Shown piece by piece: positions 42,210-51,860 of a stretch of 64,000 bases of DNA (its first letter is position 1; every line of letters begins with the position of its first letter). The notes under the pieces were generated by a model. The model was not told the origin of the DNA and made no database searches. It saw nothing but the letters and a program-made list of their open reading frames with translations. Both the position numbers and the translations under genes were made by a program. The stretch comes from Bdellovibrio bacteriovorus HD100. GTDB taxonomy: Bacteria; Bdellovibrionota; Bdellovibrionia; Bdellovibrionales; Bdellovibrionaceae. Where the stretch lies: assembly GCF_000196175.1 (NCBI RefSeq), contig NC_005363.1:1736001-1800000 (forward strand), written 5' to 3'.

Positions 42210-45200
42210 ATGGCATACACACCGAAGAATCCGATCCGAATTGTCACTGCAGCCGCTCTGTTTGACGGCCATGACGCCAGCATCAATATCATGCGCCGTA
42301 TCCTTCAGGATATGGGTGCGGAAGTCATTCACCTGGGGCACAACCGCTCGGTGAGTGATGTGGTGAAGGCCGTGTTGCAGGAAGGCGCCCAGGGCGTCTG
42401 CATCAGCTCCTATCAAGGGGGCCACATGGAGTACTTCAAGTACATGAAGGATCTTCTGGATGAAGCCGGTGCCGGTTACGTGAAAATCTACGGCGGCGGC
42501 GGCGGTGTGATTGTCTTTGATGAGAAAAAAGAACTTGAGGCCTATGGCATCGCCCAGATCTTCCACCCGGAAGACGGTCGTCGCATGGGTCTTGAGGGCA
42601 TGATTGAAATGATCATCAAGGGTTGTGATTTCGACCTGCTGGAAAAGCAAAAAGAATTCAAAACCAAAAAGAACATCTTTAACGGCGACACCGTTCCTTC
42701 TGTGGAACTGGGTGTGGCTTTGACCGCGATTGAAAACGGTCACAAGGATTTCTCTTTGAACGCCTTTGGTCTGGAGTCTTTCAAAGCCAACAAAGAACCT
42801 CTGGTTTTGGGTATCACCGGGACCGGTGGTGCGGGTAAGTCCTCTTTGATTGATGAAATGGTGCAAAGATACCTGAATGCGTATCCAGACAAGAAAATCG
42901 CCGTGGTGTGCGTGGATCCATCCAAGCGCAAAACTGGTGGTTCCCTGCTGGGGGATCGTATTCGTATGAACTCTTTGTCCCGCAACCGCGTGTTCATGCG
43001 CTCGGTGGCGTCCCGTGGTTCAGGTCGCGAGATCGCTTCTTCTTTGCCGGACATTCTGAAATTTATCCGTCAACTGGACTTTGATTTCGTTATCGCCGAA
43101 ACCTCTGGTATCGGTCAGGGGAATATGGCGATCACGGAAGTCAGTGATATGTCCATGTACGTGATGACCTCTGATTTCGGTGCGCAATCACAGTTAGAGA
43201 AGATTGACATGATCGATTTCGCCGACCTGGTGGCGGTGAACAAAGCCGACCGTCGTGGGGCGCTGGATGCTCTTCGTGATGTGACCAAACAATATAAACG
43301 TTCTCGCAAGATCTTTGATGAAAAGGTCGAGGTTCCGGTCTTCCTGACTCAGGCCTCCCAGTTCAATGATGGTGGCGTGAATAAATTGTTCTTCCGTTTG
43401 GCTGATATCCTTGAAAGCAAGCAGCCAGGCAAATGGGTTGTCAATGCCCAGTACAAGAACAACATCCTGTCTGCGGAAGAGCATGTGATCATTCCGGCAG
43501 ACCGTCAGAACTATTTGGCGGAAATCACTTCCACCATTCATAAATACAAAAAGCGCACTGAAACTCTGGCGGAAAAAGCGTCCCAGCTGGGTGGTTTGCA
43601 AAAAGTCGCGCCTTTGTTGAATGCAGATCCTGCGACCGTGAAAAAAGTGGAAGCGGACCTAAGCTCTGAGTTCACTGCGGAAGAACTGGATCAACTGAAA
43701 AACTTCGAAGGTCTGATCAAGACCTATTCCGGTGATGAACTGGTGTTCAAAGTCCGTGACAAAGAACTGCGTCAGCCAATGGTGCGCGAATCCCTGTCCG
43801 GCACTAAAATCCGCCGTGTGGTTGTTCCTAAGTTCAAAGACTGGGGCGATCGCTTCCGTTATTTGAAACTTGAAAACGTGCCGGGGGAATTCCCGTTCAC
43901 GGCCGGCGTGTTCCAGTTAAAACGCGCCGATGAAGACCCTAAGCGTATGTTCGCGGGCGAAGGAACTCCAGAGCGCACGAATCGTCGTTTCCACTATCTT
44001 ACAAAAGGCGAGACGGCACACCGTCTTTCCACGGCATTTGATTCCGTGACCTTGTACGGTCAGGATCCAGATCAGCGTCCGGATATCTTCGGTAAAGTCG
44101 GGGAGTCTGGTGTTAGCATCTGTACTTTGAACGACATGAAAAAGCTGTATGCGGGCTTTGATCTGATCAACCCGAATACTTCCGTGTCCATGACTATCAA
44201 TGGTCCTGCACCAATGATTCTGGCCTTCTATTTCAATACTGCGATTGATCAGCAGGTTGAAAAGAAAGAAAAAGAACTGGGTCGCAAGCTGACTGAAAGC
44301 GAGTGGAATGATCTGGCCGTCTGGACCCTGCAACAGGTTCGTGGGACGGTTCAAGCTGACATCCTGAAAGAAGATCAGGGTCAGAACACCTGCATCTTCT
44401 CTATCAACTTCGCCTTGAAGATGATGGGCGACATTCAAGAGTACTTCGTTCGCAGCAAAATCCGTAACTTCTACTCTGTCAGTATCTCCGGATACCACAT
44501 TGCGGAAGCGGGCGCGAATCCGATTTCTCAGTTGGCGTTCACGCTGTCCAATGGTTTCACGTTTGTTGAATACTATCTGGCGCGCGGTCTGAAGGTGGAT
44601 GACTTCGCTCCGAACCTGTCCTTCTTCTTCTCCAACGGTCTGGATCCGGAATATTCCGTATTGGGCCGTGTGGCTCGTCGTATCTGGGCTGTGGCGATGC
44701 GTGACCTGTATAAGGGCAACGATCGTTCTCAGAAGTTGAAGTACCACATTCAGACGTCGGGTCGTTCCCTGCATGCGCAGGAAATTGACTTCAATGACAT
44801 CCGCACGACTTTGCAGGCGTTGATTGCTCTTTATGACAACTGCAACAGCTTGCACACGAACGCGTACGATGAAGCCATCACCACACCGACGGAAGAATCT
44901 GTTCGTCGTGCGATGGCGATTCAGCTGATCATCAACCGTGAATTCGGCATGACCATGAATGAAAACCCAATGCAGGGTTCATTCTTCATCGACGAGCTGA
45001 CGGACCTGGTAGAAGAAGCGGTCTTGAATGAATTTAAAAAAATCAACGAACGCGGTGGCGTTCTGGGTGCAATGGAAACGCAGTACCAGCGTTCCAAAAT
45101 CCAGGAAGAGTCCCTGTACTATGAGCGCCTGAAACATGATGGCACTTTGCCGATCATTGGTGTGAACACCTTCATCGATCCAAAAACGATGGCGGCCGAT

Positions 45201-45449
45201 TACGTTCCACCTAAGATTGAACTGGCGCGCGCGTCTTACGAAGAGAAAAACGCTCAGCTGGATAACGTCCACAAGTACCAGGAAGATCATGCCTCCGAAG
45301 GTGCCAAGTCGTTGCAGAATCTGAAAGACACCGTCCTCAGCGGCGGCAACATCTTCGCAGCCCTGATGACCGCAGCAAGATATTGCAGCTTGTACCAAAT
45401 GACTCAAGCCCTGTACGAAGTCGGTGGCCAATACCGCCGTAACCTCTAA
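42210..45449 (+). CDS. icmF: Fused isobutyryl-CoA mutase (IcmF)
   Basis: 1079 residues: B12-binding domain, G-protein chaperone (MeaB-like), and acyl-CoA mutase in one chain. The lower-ligand motif is [14 protein letters not shown] (H21). The P-loop [12 protein letters not shown] is at 201-212, with [19 protein letters not shown] after it. The mutase begins near 500; FPFTAGVF at 561-568 matches IcmF, which has aromatic FxxT rather than the YxxR of methylmalonyl-CoA mutase. It interconverts n-butyryl-CoA and isobutyryl-CoA (pivalyl/isovaleryl-CoA in some homologues) with adenosylcobalamin. The stop overlaps a half-repeat and a terminator follows. Confidence 0.93.
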   Translation: MAYTPKNPIRIVTAAALFDGHDASINIMRRILQDMGAEVIHLGHNRSVSDVVKAVLQEGAQGVCISSYQGGHMEYFKYMKDLLDEAGAGYVKIYGGGGGVIVFDEKKELEAYGIAQIFHPEDGRRMGLEGMIEMIIKGCDFDLLEKQKEFKTKKNIFNGDTVPSVELGVALTAIENGHKDFSLNAFGLESFKANKEPLVLGITGTGGAGKSSLIDEMVQRYLNAYPDKKIAVVCVDPSKRKTGGSLLGDRIRMNSLSRNRVFMRSVASRGSGREIASSLPDILKFIRQLDFDFVIAETSGIGQGNMAITEVSDMSMYVMTSDFGAQSQLEKIDMIDFADLVAVNKADRRGALDALRDVTKQYKRSRKIFDEKVEVPVFLTQASQFNDGGVNKLFFRLADILESKQPGKWVVNAQYKNNILSAEEHVIIPADRQNYLAEITSTIHKYKKRTETLAEKASQLGGLQKVAPLLNADPATVKKVEADLSSEFTAEELDQLKNFEGLIKTYSGDELVFKVRDKELRQPMVRESLSGTKIRRVVVPKFKDWGDRFRYLKLENVPGEFPFTAGVFQLKRADEDPKRMFAGEGTPERTNRRFHYLTKGETAHRLSTAFDSVTLYGQDPDQRPDIFGKVGESGVSICTLNDMKKLYAGFDLINPNTSVSMTINGPAPMILAFYFNTAIDQQVEKKEKELGRKLTESEWNDLAVWTLQQVRGTVQADILKEDQGQNTCIFSINFALKMMGDIQEYFVRSKIRNFYSVSISGYHIAEAGANPISQLAFTLSNGFTFVEYYLARGLKVDDFAPNLSFFFSNGLDPEYSVLGRVARRIWAVAMRDLYKGNDRSQKLKYHIQTSGRSLHAQEIDFNDIRTTLQALIALYDNCNSLHTNAYDEAITTPTEESVRRAMAIQLIINREFGMTMNENPMQGSFFIDELTDLVEEAVLNEFKKINERGGVLGAMETQYQRSKIQEESLYYERLKHDGTLPIIGVNTFIDPKTMAADYVPPKIELARASYEEKNAQLDNVHKYQEDHASEGAKSLQNLKDTVLSGGNIFAALMTAARYCSLYQMTQALYEVGGQYRRNL

Positions 45450-45470
45450 AAGGTGCCTGGTTGTTTTTTC
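45448..45470 (+). repeat. Half-site of the AGGTGCCTGG repeat family
   Basis: AAAAGGTGCCTGGT is identical over 14 bases to the inverted arm of the element at 49280-49344. The stop codon of icmF shares its first A residues. No second arm is found here. Confidence 0.5.
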
Positions 45471-45493
45471 TGGCAATAATGCGTTAGAAGCTC

Positions 45494-45526
45494 AAAGGGC
45501 TGCCATTCGGCGGCCCTTTTTTTATT
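45494..45526 (+). terminator. Rho-independent terminator after icmF
   Basis: GGGCTGCC and GGCGGCCC around ATTC, followed by seven T residues. It overlaps the end of the convergent kinase gene by a few bases. Confidence 0.85.
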
Positions 45527-47066
45527 TGGAAGTTGGCAGGGTGATCTTCAGGGTGGCCCCTTGGATTTCGTTGCCGCTAAGACGGTTTTCGATGTTCAGA
45601 GTGCCGTTGTGAAGGTCGGTGATGGCCTTCATGATCACGGAACCCAGGCCCAGCGAGAAATGTCCGTTCTTGGTGATCTTTCTGCCGCGGAATTCCCGAC
45701 GCTGACCGAAGGTTTTCAAGGCTTCTGCATCCAGACCCTGGCCGTTATCGGAAATCTCGATGGTCAAAGAATCAGAACTTTCATGAATGCGCACGTCCAC
45801 GGTGGACTCGGCATAGCGTTCGGCATTTTCAAGGCCATTGCGGATCAGACGCTGGATCAAGTGGCTGTCACCCAGAACCGGTGGCACGGTGCCACCTTCA
45901 AGGCTCCATTTGATTTTTGAGTCGCTGTGCTGGCGATGGCGGACTTCCTGGGTCAGCAGATTCATAACGTCTATGCGCTCGGTGCTGGCTTTGAAGTGTG
46001 GTTCATCCAACGAGGCGATGGTCATTAACTGCTCAATCAGATCCTTGAAATAGTCAATTTCGCGAATCAGGACATCAAACAGCTCTCCGCGTTTTTCCGC
46101 GGACAGTTTGTCATGGTGGATCTGCAGGGTCTCAAACGAAGTTTTTAAGCTGGTCAGCGGGGTGCGCAGATCATGTCCCATTTCCTGCAACAATTGTTTG
46201 CGGGTTCTTTCGGTGGCGTGGATACGACCCACCAGTTTTTCGATTTCTTCCGCCATCCGGTTGAAGTCCAGCATCAGACCTCCGAATTCGTCCAGGCGGT
46301 GAATTTCAAAACGCGCTTTAAGATCGCCTTCTTCCAAGCGATGAAGAACCGAACGGGCTTCCAGGGACTTCCTGCGCATATAGAAAAACAGCGACGCGAT
46401 CGCCAGAATCAGCGCAATCACGATCATCGCGGAAGTCAGTATGGCTTGAGTGATGATCAAATTCCCCAGCATCGGGCGCGGGGGTTCTTTGATGATCAGG
46501 TAAAGCTCGGTCTCGGTGTTCAGGCGGATTACAATTGTAGGGTTGCCAATGCGGAAGAAGTTTTCCGTGGTGACAAATTCTTTGCTGGAGGTCGGGTGCG
46601 GCAGGTCTTCCCAAGCCTGCGCCAGAGCAGGTGAATGCTTATAGATCAACACCTGACCCTGACCATTTACGATCCAGGAATCCATATCCATGTGCGGAGG
46701 TCGAGGCCCCCGATGATCCGATCCGGGGCCTCCGGGTCCTTTAAAGGGCGGGTGAGGAGGCCGGCCTTCACGTGGAGGAGGTGGTGGTGGCATCATCCCA
46801 GCCAAAGGCGGCGGCGGGGGCCCCATCATCGGCGGGCGGAAATCGCGGTCCATGCGCAACAGGTCTTTGTGTTGCGAAACCTGGTCTGCGGGAACCTTCT
46901 GCAGTTTCTGTTCGATAGATGAAGCATAAAAGCGCAGGAATTCATCACGGAATCTGGCACCTTGAATGGACATGATACGATTCATGAACAACAAAGAAAT
47001 CAGACTTAAAACCACCGCGATGGTGATGCTGAAAAGCGAAACTTTGATGAGAGCATTTTTGTTCAT
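45522..47066 (-). CDS. Membrane sensor histidine kinase with polyproline periplasmic loop
   Basis: 514 residues. Two membrane helices (7-28 and ~205-230) enclose a periplasmic part. Residues 77-124 of that part are an extreme Pro/Gly/Met tract with runs of five and six prolines, which would need EF-P for translation. Then HAMP, HisKA with H298 (LLQEMGHDLRTPLTSL) and HATPase_c (RNGLENAERYAE, ISDNGQGLDAEA). The phospho-acceptor His and ATP boxes are intact. No response regulator is beside it, so it is an orphan. Stimulus unknown; Pro/Met/His richness could bind metal, which is speculation. Confidence 0.85.
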   Translation of the reverse strand: MNKNALIKVSLFSITIAVVLSLISLLFMNRIMSIQGARFRDEFLRFYASSIEQKLQKVPADQVSQHKDLLRMDRDFRPPMMGPPPPPLAGMMPPPPPPREGRPPHPPFKGPGGPGSDHRGPRPPHMDMDSWIVNGQGQVLIYKHSPALAQAWEDLPHPTSSKEFVTTENFFRIGNPTIVIRLNTETELYLIIKEPPRPMLGNLIITQAILTSAMIVIALILAIASLFFYMRRKSLEARSVLHRLEEGDLKARFEIHRLDEFGGLMLDFNRMAEEIEKLVGRIHATERTRKQLLQEMGHDLRTPLTSLKTSFETLQIHHDKLSAEKRGELFDVLIREIDYFKDLIEQLMTIASLDEPHFKASTERIDVMNLLTQEVRHRQHSDSKIKWSLEGGTVPPVLGDSHLIQRLIRNGLENAERYAESTVDVRIHESSDSLTIEISDNGQGLDAEALKTFGQRREFRGRKITKNGHFSLGLGSVIMKAITDLHNGTLNIENRLSGNEIQGATLKITLPTSK

Positions 47067-47221
47067 GGCTGAGACACCTTCATGAAGAGTATCGGATGAA
47101 AATTCATTCCACTCATCATAAATTTAAAGCCACAATTGTTGAGTGTTTGTGGAAAGCCCCCAACTTCAGCCGAAGACGGGCCTGAACCAGAGTCTTTGTC
47201 TTGTTTTGGGATGAAAAAGGT

Positions 47222-47467
47222 CTAGCGTTTGGTCAGCATGCGGGCCAGGAACAGCACAATCATCGCTCCCAGAACCGACGCGATAAAACCAGCCCCTTCA
47301 CCCACTTCGTACCAGCCCAAAGCACTTCCAACATAGGTTCCCACCACCGAGCCTATGATTCCCAGAAGAGTGGTCATAATGAATCCGCCGCCATCTTTGC
47401 CCGGCATCAGGAATTTCGCAATTAAGCCCACGACAAAACCGATGATGATGGTCCAGATGATGCCCAT
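47222..47467 (-). CDS. GlsB/YeaQ/YmgE-family membrane protein
   Basis: 81 residues, three hydrophobic helices. GIIWTIIIGFVVGLIAKFLM, then PGKDGGGFIMTTLLGIIGS and GTYVGSALGWY match the transglycosylase-associated protein family, often stress-induced. GGGAGGAAGTC precedes the ATG. Function not established in the family. Confidence 0.88.
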   Translation of the reverse strand: MGIIWTIIIGFVVGLIAKFLMPGKDGGGFIMTTLLGIIGSVVGTYVGSALGWYEVGEGAGFIASVLGAMIVLFLARMLTKR

Positions 47468-47555
47468 GACTTCCTCCCTGGTGGAAGTTTGATTTTAGAA
47501 GTGGGCTTCGGGGAAGTCAGAAAGTCTTCAGCGCTTTTGTGGAAGAACAAGGCTC

Positions 47556-47600
47556 AAATAAAAACGGCCCCGTTCCCATAGGTGGAGGAACGGGGCCGTA
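47556..47600 (-). terminator. Strong terminator of the 47614-49227 gene
   Basis: ACGGCCCCGTTCC and GGAACGGGGCCGT pair perfectly over 13 bp, followed on the minus strand by TTTTTATTT. Confidence 0.9.
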
Positions 47601-47613
47601 ACCTTCAGGACCG

Positions 47614-49227
47614 TTAGAAGGTTTTATTCACGATAAATTGAACTTTTTGAGAACCCAGGTACTGAGCGCTGTCACGACGAACCACAAGGTCCATGTAAAG
47701 CTTAGTGCCTGCCGCCGGATTTACCGGGATGGCTTTCAGGGCAATACCCAGCTCGCCATTAGCCAAAGTGATGGCCTCACGAGTGAAATTCTTTTCGGCC
47801 AGCCATTCGATTTTACCATTGGAAAGTTTTTTCCAGACAACCAATTTGTACTGGGACTGAACCTCTTCCAAAGCAGCGGTCTGATCGCGGATGATCACCA
47901 CGCGTTCAGCGCCGGCACCATCAATACGAACCAGTTGAACCATGGCAGAGTTCTTCAAAGACTGAACCTCGTCCTGATCCAGCTCTTTTTTCTCGTAGCT
48001 GGCAGTCTGGTCAAAGCTCAAAGCACCTGAAGCGACATTGGCGCCGTGGCGTTCTACATGCAATTGCACCGTGTATTTGCCCTCACGAGCCAGACCCGGG
48101 ACTGCCACTGCAAATGCTTTTGCTTCAGTGGATTGCAGGCGTTGTTCGAACAATACGGCCTGGCTTTGCTGATCGCGAACTTCCAAAGTATACACGGAAG
48201 TCACACGAGGAGCGGCCACGGTTTCTGTGAACAGAATCTGTCCCTGACCTTTATTGAACTGCAACTTCAGGCCAACAACGGATTTTGTTCCGGCGTTGGA
48301 TTCGTTCCATTTCGGGGATGTTTTCAGGACGAAGACTTTTTCACGACCATCCTGACGAACTTCAGCAATCTCGTAGGCAAAGATCGAAGAGTTCACTTTA
48401 ATCTGAACTTCCGGAGCCGCTTCAGTGCCACGCAGAACAACCTGAACGGTTTCTTTTTCGCCAGCCAGCAAAGCTGCTTCCTGAGGGAAGATTACAGCCA
48501 CTGGTTGAGTGTACTGATGATCAAACACTTCACGGTAACGAGTCACGCAGCAACGAACTTCGTCACGGTATTTAGTGACAGTGCGGGTGCGGGCTTCAGA
48601 GCGGTACTTGGTCACAGTGCGAGTGCGCTGTTCCTGACGGTAGCGAACTTCATCACGCCATTTGGTCACCGTGCGAGTTTTGCGAACGCGCTCGTAACCG
48701 CATTCACGGTCGGTGTAGGGAACCTGACGGCAGGAAGGGATATCCCGGCAAACGCGAGGACCTTCGGTGCATTCGTTGCGGGTTTTACAGATGCGCTCAC
48801 CGCGGGCGTTGGTGCCACACTCCGTGATCGGTTGGCAGGTGCGACCACCAGGCTCACACAGTCTTTCGTTGGAGCATTCTTGGCGATATTTAGTGACGTT
48901 GCGACACTGGTATTCAGAGTCCCAGTATTCCTCATAGTCGGTGTAGGAAACACGCTCGGTGTAAGGAACCTGTTCGTAGTAGGTCTCAGTGGTCTGATAA
49001 GGAACATCTACATAGTAGGTTTCTTCAGCCTGATAGGGAACTTTCTCGGTGTAATTGTCCTGATAAGGTTCCTGTCGATAAACGTTTTTGGAAAGTTCAC
49101 CGCGAACAGTCAGTGCGGTGTCAGATGTGCGGGTCAGCAGGTCTTGGGTCTTCTCTGTCGGAGCAGCGATGGCTGAAGCTCCGATCATCAGAGTCACAAT
49201 GACTCCGATTAGTGGTTTAAAGTGCAT
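47614..49227 (-). CDS. Secreted Tyr- and Cys-rich repeat protein
   Basis: 537 residues with a signal peptide (MHFKPLIGVIVTLMIGASA). Residues ~30-110 hold VPYxxxETYY-type repeats (KVPYQAEETYYVDVPY, EQVPYTERVSYTDYEEYW). A Cys-rich part with about ten Cys follows (RLCEPGGRTCQPITECG, PRVCRDIPSCRQVPY), then three RTVTKYR-type repeats (TRTVTKWRDEVRYRQEQ, TRTVTKYRSEARTRT) and a CC pair. Residues ~260-537 are beta-rich like an adhesin or carbohydrate-binding fold. GGAGGAGGAAAC precedes the ATG. Function unknown; surface structure or binding is likely. Confidence 0.75.
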   Translation of the reverse strand: MHFKPLIGVIVTLMIGASAIAAPTEKTQDLLTRTSDTALTVRGELSKNVYRQEPYQDNYTEKVPYQAEETYYVDVPYQTTETYYEQVPYTERVSYTDYEEYWDSEYQCRNVTKYRQECSNERLCEPGGRTCQPITECGTNARGERICKTRNECTEGPRVCRDIPSCRQVPYTDRECGYERVRKTRTVTKWRDEVRYRQEQRTRTVTKYRSEARTRTVTKYRDEVRCCVTRYREVFDHQYTQPVAVIFPQEAALLAGEKETVQVVLRGTEAAPEVQIKVNSSIFAYEIAEVRQDGREKVFVLKTSPKWNESNAGTKSVVGLKLQFNKGQGQILFTETVAAPRVTSVYTLEVRDQQSQAVLFEQRLQSTEAKAFAVAVPGLAREGKYTVQLHVERHGANVASGALSFDQTASYEKKELDQDEVQSLKNSAMVQLVRIDGAGAERVVIIRDQTAALEEVQSQYKLVVWKKLSNGKIEWLAEKNFTREAITLANGELGIALKAIPVNPAAGTKLYMDLVVRRDSAQYLGSQKVQFIVNKTF

Positions 49228-49279
49228 GTTTCCTCCTCCAATTTGGACAATCGAAGGAGTTTGCAATCATCAAGCCAAC

Positions 49280-49344
49280 CCAAAAGGTACCTGCTTACTT
49301 TTGCTGAAGCAGCGCATAAGAAAAAGTCACCAGGCACCTTTTGG
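49280..49344. repeat. REP-like element of the AGGTGCCTGG family
   Basis: Arms 49280-49302 and 49322-49344 are inverted complements at about 20 of 23 positions (CCAAAAGGTACCTG and CAGGCACCTTTTGG). The centre includes GCTG-AAG-CAGC. It lies between the repeat-protein gene and the flavoprotein gene. Confidence 0.6.
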
Positions 49345-49367
49345 AGGAAGGCTTTTGAGGGGATTTC

Positions 49368-50912
49368 TTATAGTTGTGCGATGATCTTTTCGGCGATGCG
49401 GATGCCGTCGCAGGCAGCCGAGGTGATTCCTCCGGCGTAACCGGCGCCTTCACCTGCAGGGTACAGACCTTTGTGTGATACGCTTTCCAAGGTTTCATCG
49501 TCACGGGTCACGCGAACCGGGCAACTGGTACGGGACTCGATGCCGTACACTTGAGCCTCTTCAGTTAAGAAGCCCTTCATGCTGCCTTGGAATTTTTCAA
49601 AACCTTCGCGCAGGCGAGTCACCATGTGCTTTGGCAGCAGTTCATCCAGACGAATGTTCAATGCTCCCGATGGGGAAGACCCCGGGCGCAAGGCGCGTGG
49701 ACCCGTCTTGGAGTTTGTCCCTTGCAGGAAGTCCATCAGGTTCTGAGCCGGAAGTTCCCGTGTGCCACCAGCAGCCACAACGGAATTAAAAGCGCGGGTT
49801 TCAAGTTCACGGCGCATCTTCATGCCACCAAAAACGTCATCCCCAAAGTTTTTGTCGTGGTCAATACTGATCACGATCGCCGCATTCGCATACGGAGAGT
49901 TGCGGTTGTAGTTACTCATCCCGTTGCAGACGATGCCGTCGGCTTCAGTGCCGGAAGAAAGAACGTAACCCCCCGGGCACATGCAGAAGGAATAGACCCC
50001 GATGCCGGTTTTGTTGTCGTGATGAGCCAGTTTATAGTTGGCTGCACCCAGCTTGGGGTGTTCAGAGAACTGGCGGTATTGAATTTTATTGATGGAAGCT
50101 TGTGAGTGCTCCACGCGAAGCCCCATGGCGAAGGACTTACCATCCAGTTTCACGCCAAGGTCACGCAGGTGATTGATCATGTCTTCGGCCGAGTGGCCGG
50201 TGGCCATCACAACGTGCGGGGATCTGAATTCAGTGCCGTGTTCAGTGCGAACACCGACAACTTGTGTGCCTTCGGTCAGAACCTCTGTGACCTGGGTGTT
50301 GAAATGAATTTCGCAACCATTGGCGCGCAGGAATTCACGCAGTTTTGGAATGACTCGGCGGATACGGTCTGAACCCACGTGCGGATTTGACAACCACTGG
50401 ATTTCTTCAGGGGCACCGAACTGCACCAGGCGATTCATCACATAGGGAATGTGCGGGGACTTGATACGGGTGATCAGCTTGCCATCGGAATAAAGACCTG
50501 CACCACCTTCGCCGAAGCAAACGTTATTGCGCGGGTCGAGTTTGCCATAACGCCAGTACTGATTGATTCCTTTGATCCGCTCGCCGCTGTCAGAGCCGCG
50601 CTCAAACAACACGCAAGGCACGCCTCTTTCCACAAAGCGCAACGCCGCAAACAGACCCGCCGGGCCGGTGCCGACGATCAGGGGTTTTTCTTTGGGGTTT
50701 TCAATCTTTTCAAGTTTGAATTCCGGCAGTTCCAAAGTTTCGCCTTTTTCGGCGACCTCGACGGTATAAACGAAATGCGGGGAGTGGGAACGGCGAGCAT
50801 CCACGGATTGGCGCAGAATGCGATAAGGACCATGTTCAGGGACAAGCCACTGCAATTTTTCTTCTAGGTCGTTATCAATAGGGATTTCAAGATTCTGAAT
50901 AATCTTGGACAT
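49368..50912 (-). CDS. FAD-dependent dehydrogenase (COG2509 type)
   Basis: 514 residues. The FAD fold is not at the N-terminus but near residue 80, as in COG2509: PLIVGTGPAGLFAALRFVER, then NNVCFGEGGAGLYSDGKLIT and HVVMATGHSAEDMINHL. An extra N-terminal domain (~75 residues) precedes it, and SFCMCPGGYVLSSGTEAD and YPAGEGAGYAGGITSAACDG are typical. Substrate unknown. It is divergent from psd. Confidence 0.85.
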   Translation of the reverse strand: MSKIIQNLEIPIDNDLEEKLQWLVPEHGPYRILRQSVDARRSHSPHFVYTVEVAEKGETLELPEFKLEKIENPKEKPLIVGTGPAGLFAALRFVERGVPCVLFERGSDSGERIKGINQYWRYGKLDPRNNVCFGEGGAGLYSDGKLITRIKSPHIPYVMNRLVQFGAPEEIQWLSNPHVGSDRIRRVIPKLREFLRANGCEIHFNTQVTEVLTEGTQVVGVRTEHGTEFRSPHVVMATGHSAEDMINHLRDLGVKLDGKSFAMGLRVEHSQASINKIQYRQFSEHPKLGAANYKLAHHDNKTGIGVYSFCMCPGGYVLSSGTEADGIVCNGMSNYNRNSPYANAAIVISIDHDKNFGDDVFGGMKMRRELETRAFNSVVAAGGTRELPAQNLMDFLQGTNSKTGPRALRPGSSPSGALNIRLDELLPKHMVTRLREGFEKFQGSMKGFLTEEAQVYGIESRTSCPVRVTRDDETLESVSHKGLYPAGEGAGYAGGITSAACDGIRIAEKIIAQL

Positions 50913-51020
50913 TCTGCCTCCGGGACCTTTTTAGGGTCCAAATTAGGGTCTGATTTCAATACACTGTACTAGAAAGTCCTTTAGGTGACAAAGGGGTCTA
51001 TTGCAGATATAAAGATTTCT

Positions 51021-51854
51021 ATGTCAGCAATTACCAGAATTCTACCAAAACGTCGTCTTAGCCGCTGGGTCGGTCACTTTATGCACTGGAAGGGCCCTTC
51101 TTTGTGGGCACGCCTGTCTATCCGGGGCTTTGCGTGGCTTTATAACATCGATCTGGCCGAGGCGGAAAAGTCCTATGACCAATATCCCTCCATTGGTGAA
51201 TTCTTCGTTCGCCGCTTAAAAACCGGCATTCGCCCTGTGGGCACCGGTTGGGCGGTTCATCCGGCTGACAGTAAAATCACGCAGGCCGCTGCCATTGATA
51301 ACGGCACTTTAATTCAGGCCAAGGGTCTGACTTACAAGCTGAAGGACTTCACGCAAGATCCGGACTGCGATAAGAAATGGGCCGGCGGCTTCTTTATGAC
51401 CTACTATCTTTGCCCGACGGACTATCACCGTGTGCATTCTCCGGTGGATGGAAACATCACCGATGTTCGTTATATGCCAGGTGAATTGTGGCCGGTGAAT
51501 GAGTGGAGCACAACGAACGTTCCGGATCTGTTCTCCGTGAACGAACGCGTTCTGGTGGAGATTGAAACGGATCTGGGGCCTGTGGGTGTGGTCTTTGTTG
51601 GCGCCACCAACGTGGGTCACATTGTGCTGAGCTTTGATGAAAAAATCCGCGGAAATCAAAAAGGCCCTCATATCTTTGAGCACAAACACTACAGCCCCGA
51701 GATCCCGGTACACAAAGGATCTGAGCTGGGTATGTTCCGCATGGGTTCCACCGTGGTGATGTTGTATCCTCCGAGCTTCCGTCAGAAGTTTGAAGGTCAC
51801 ATGAATCTGGGGCCATCCGTGCGCGTGAATGCCGATCTGATCAAAAATCCATAA
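51021..51854 (+). CDS. psd: Phosphatidylserine decarboxylase proenzyme
   Basis: Makes phosphatidylethanolamine at the inner membrane. 277 residues. YPSIGEFFVRRLKTGIRPV, YYLCPTDYHRVHSPVDG and GATNVGHIVLSFDE are family motifs. The self-cleavage site GST lies in FRMGSTVVMLYPP; S243 becomes the pyruvoyl group. ATG 51021 fits the usual N-terminus, though its ribosome site is weak; a GTG at 50985 is possible. A terminator follows inside the convergent gene. Confidence 0.93.
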   Translation: MSAITRILPKRRLSRWVGHFMHWKGPSLWARLSIRGFAWLYNIDLAEAEKSYDQYPSIGEFFVRRLKTGIRPVGTGWAVHPADSKITQAAAIDNGTLIQAKGLTYKLKDFTQDPDCDKKWAGGFFMTYYLCPTDYHRVHSPVDGNITDVRYMPGELWPVNEWSTTNVPDLFSVNERVLVEIETDLGPVGVVFVGATNVGHIVLSFDEKIRGNQKGPHIFEHKHYSPEIPVHKGSELGMFRMGSTVVMLYPPSFRQKFEGHMNLGPSVRVNADLIKNP

Positions 51855-51860
51855 ATTGGA

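Noticed and set aside
47148-47200. Hairpin-like sequence upstream of the GlsB gene end
   Set aside because: Pairing is short and interrupted, and no T run follows on either strand.
48046-49176. 376-residue frame opposite the repeat protein gene
   Set aside because: Hydrophobic appearance arises from reverse reading of the RTVTKYR and VPY repeats; no ribosome site.
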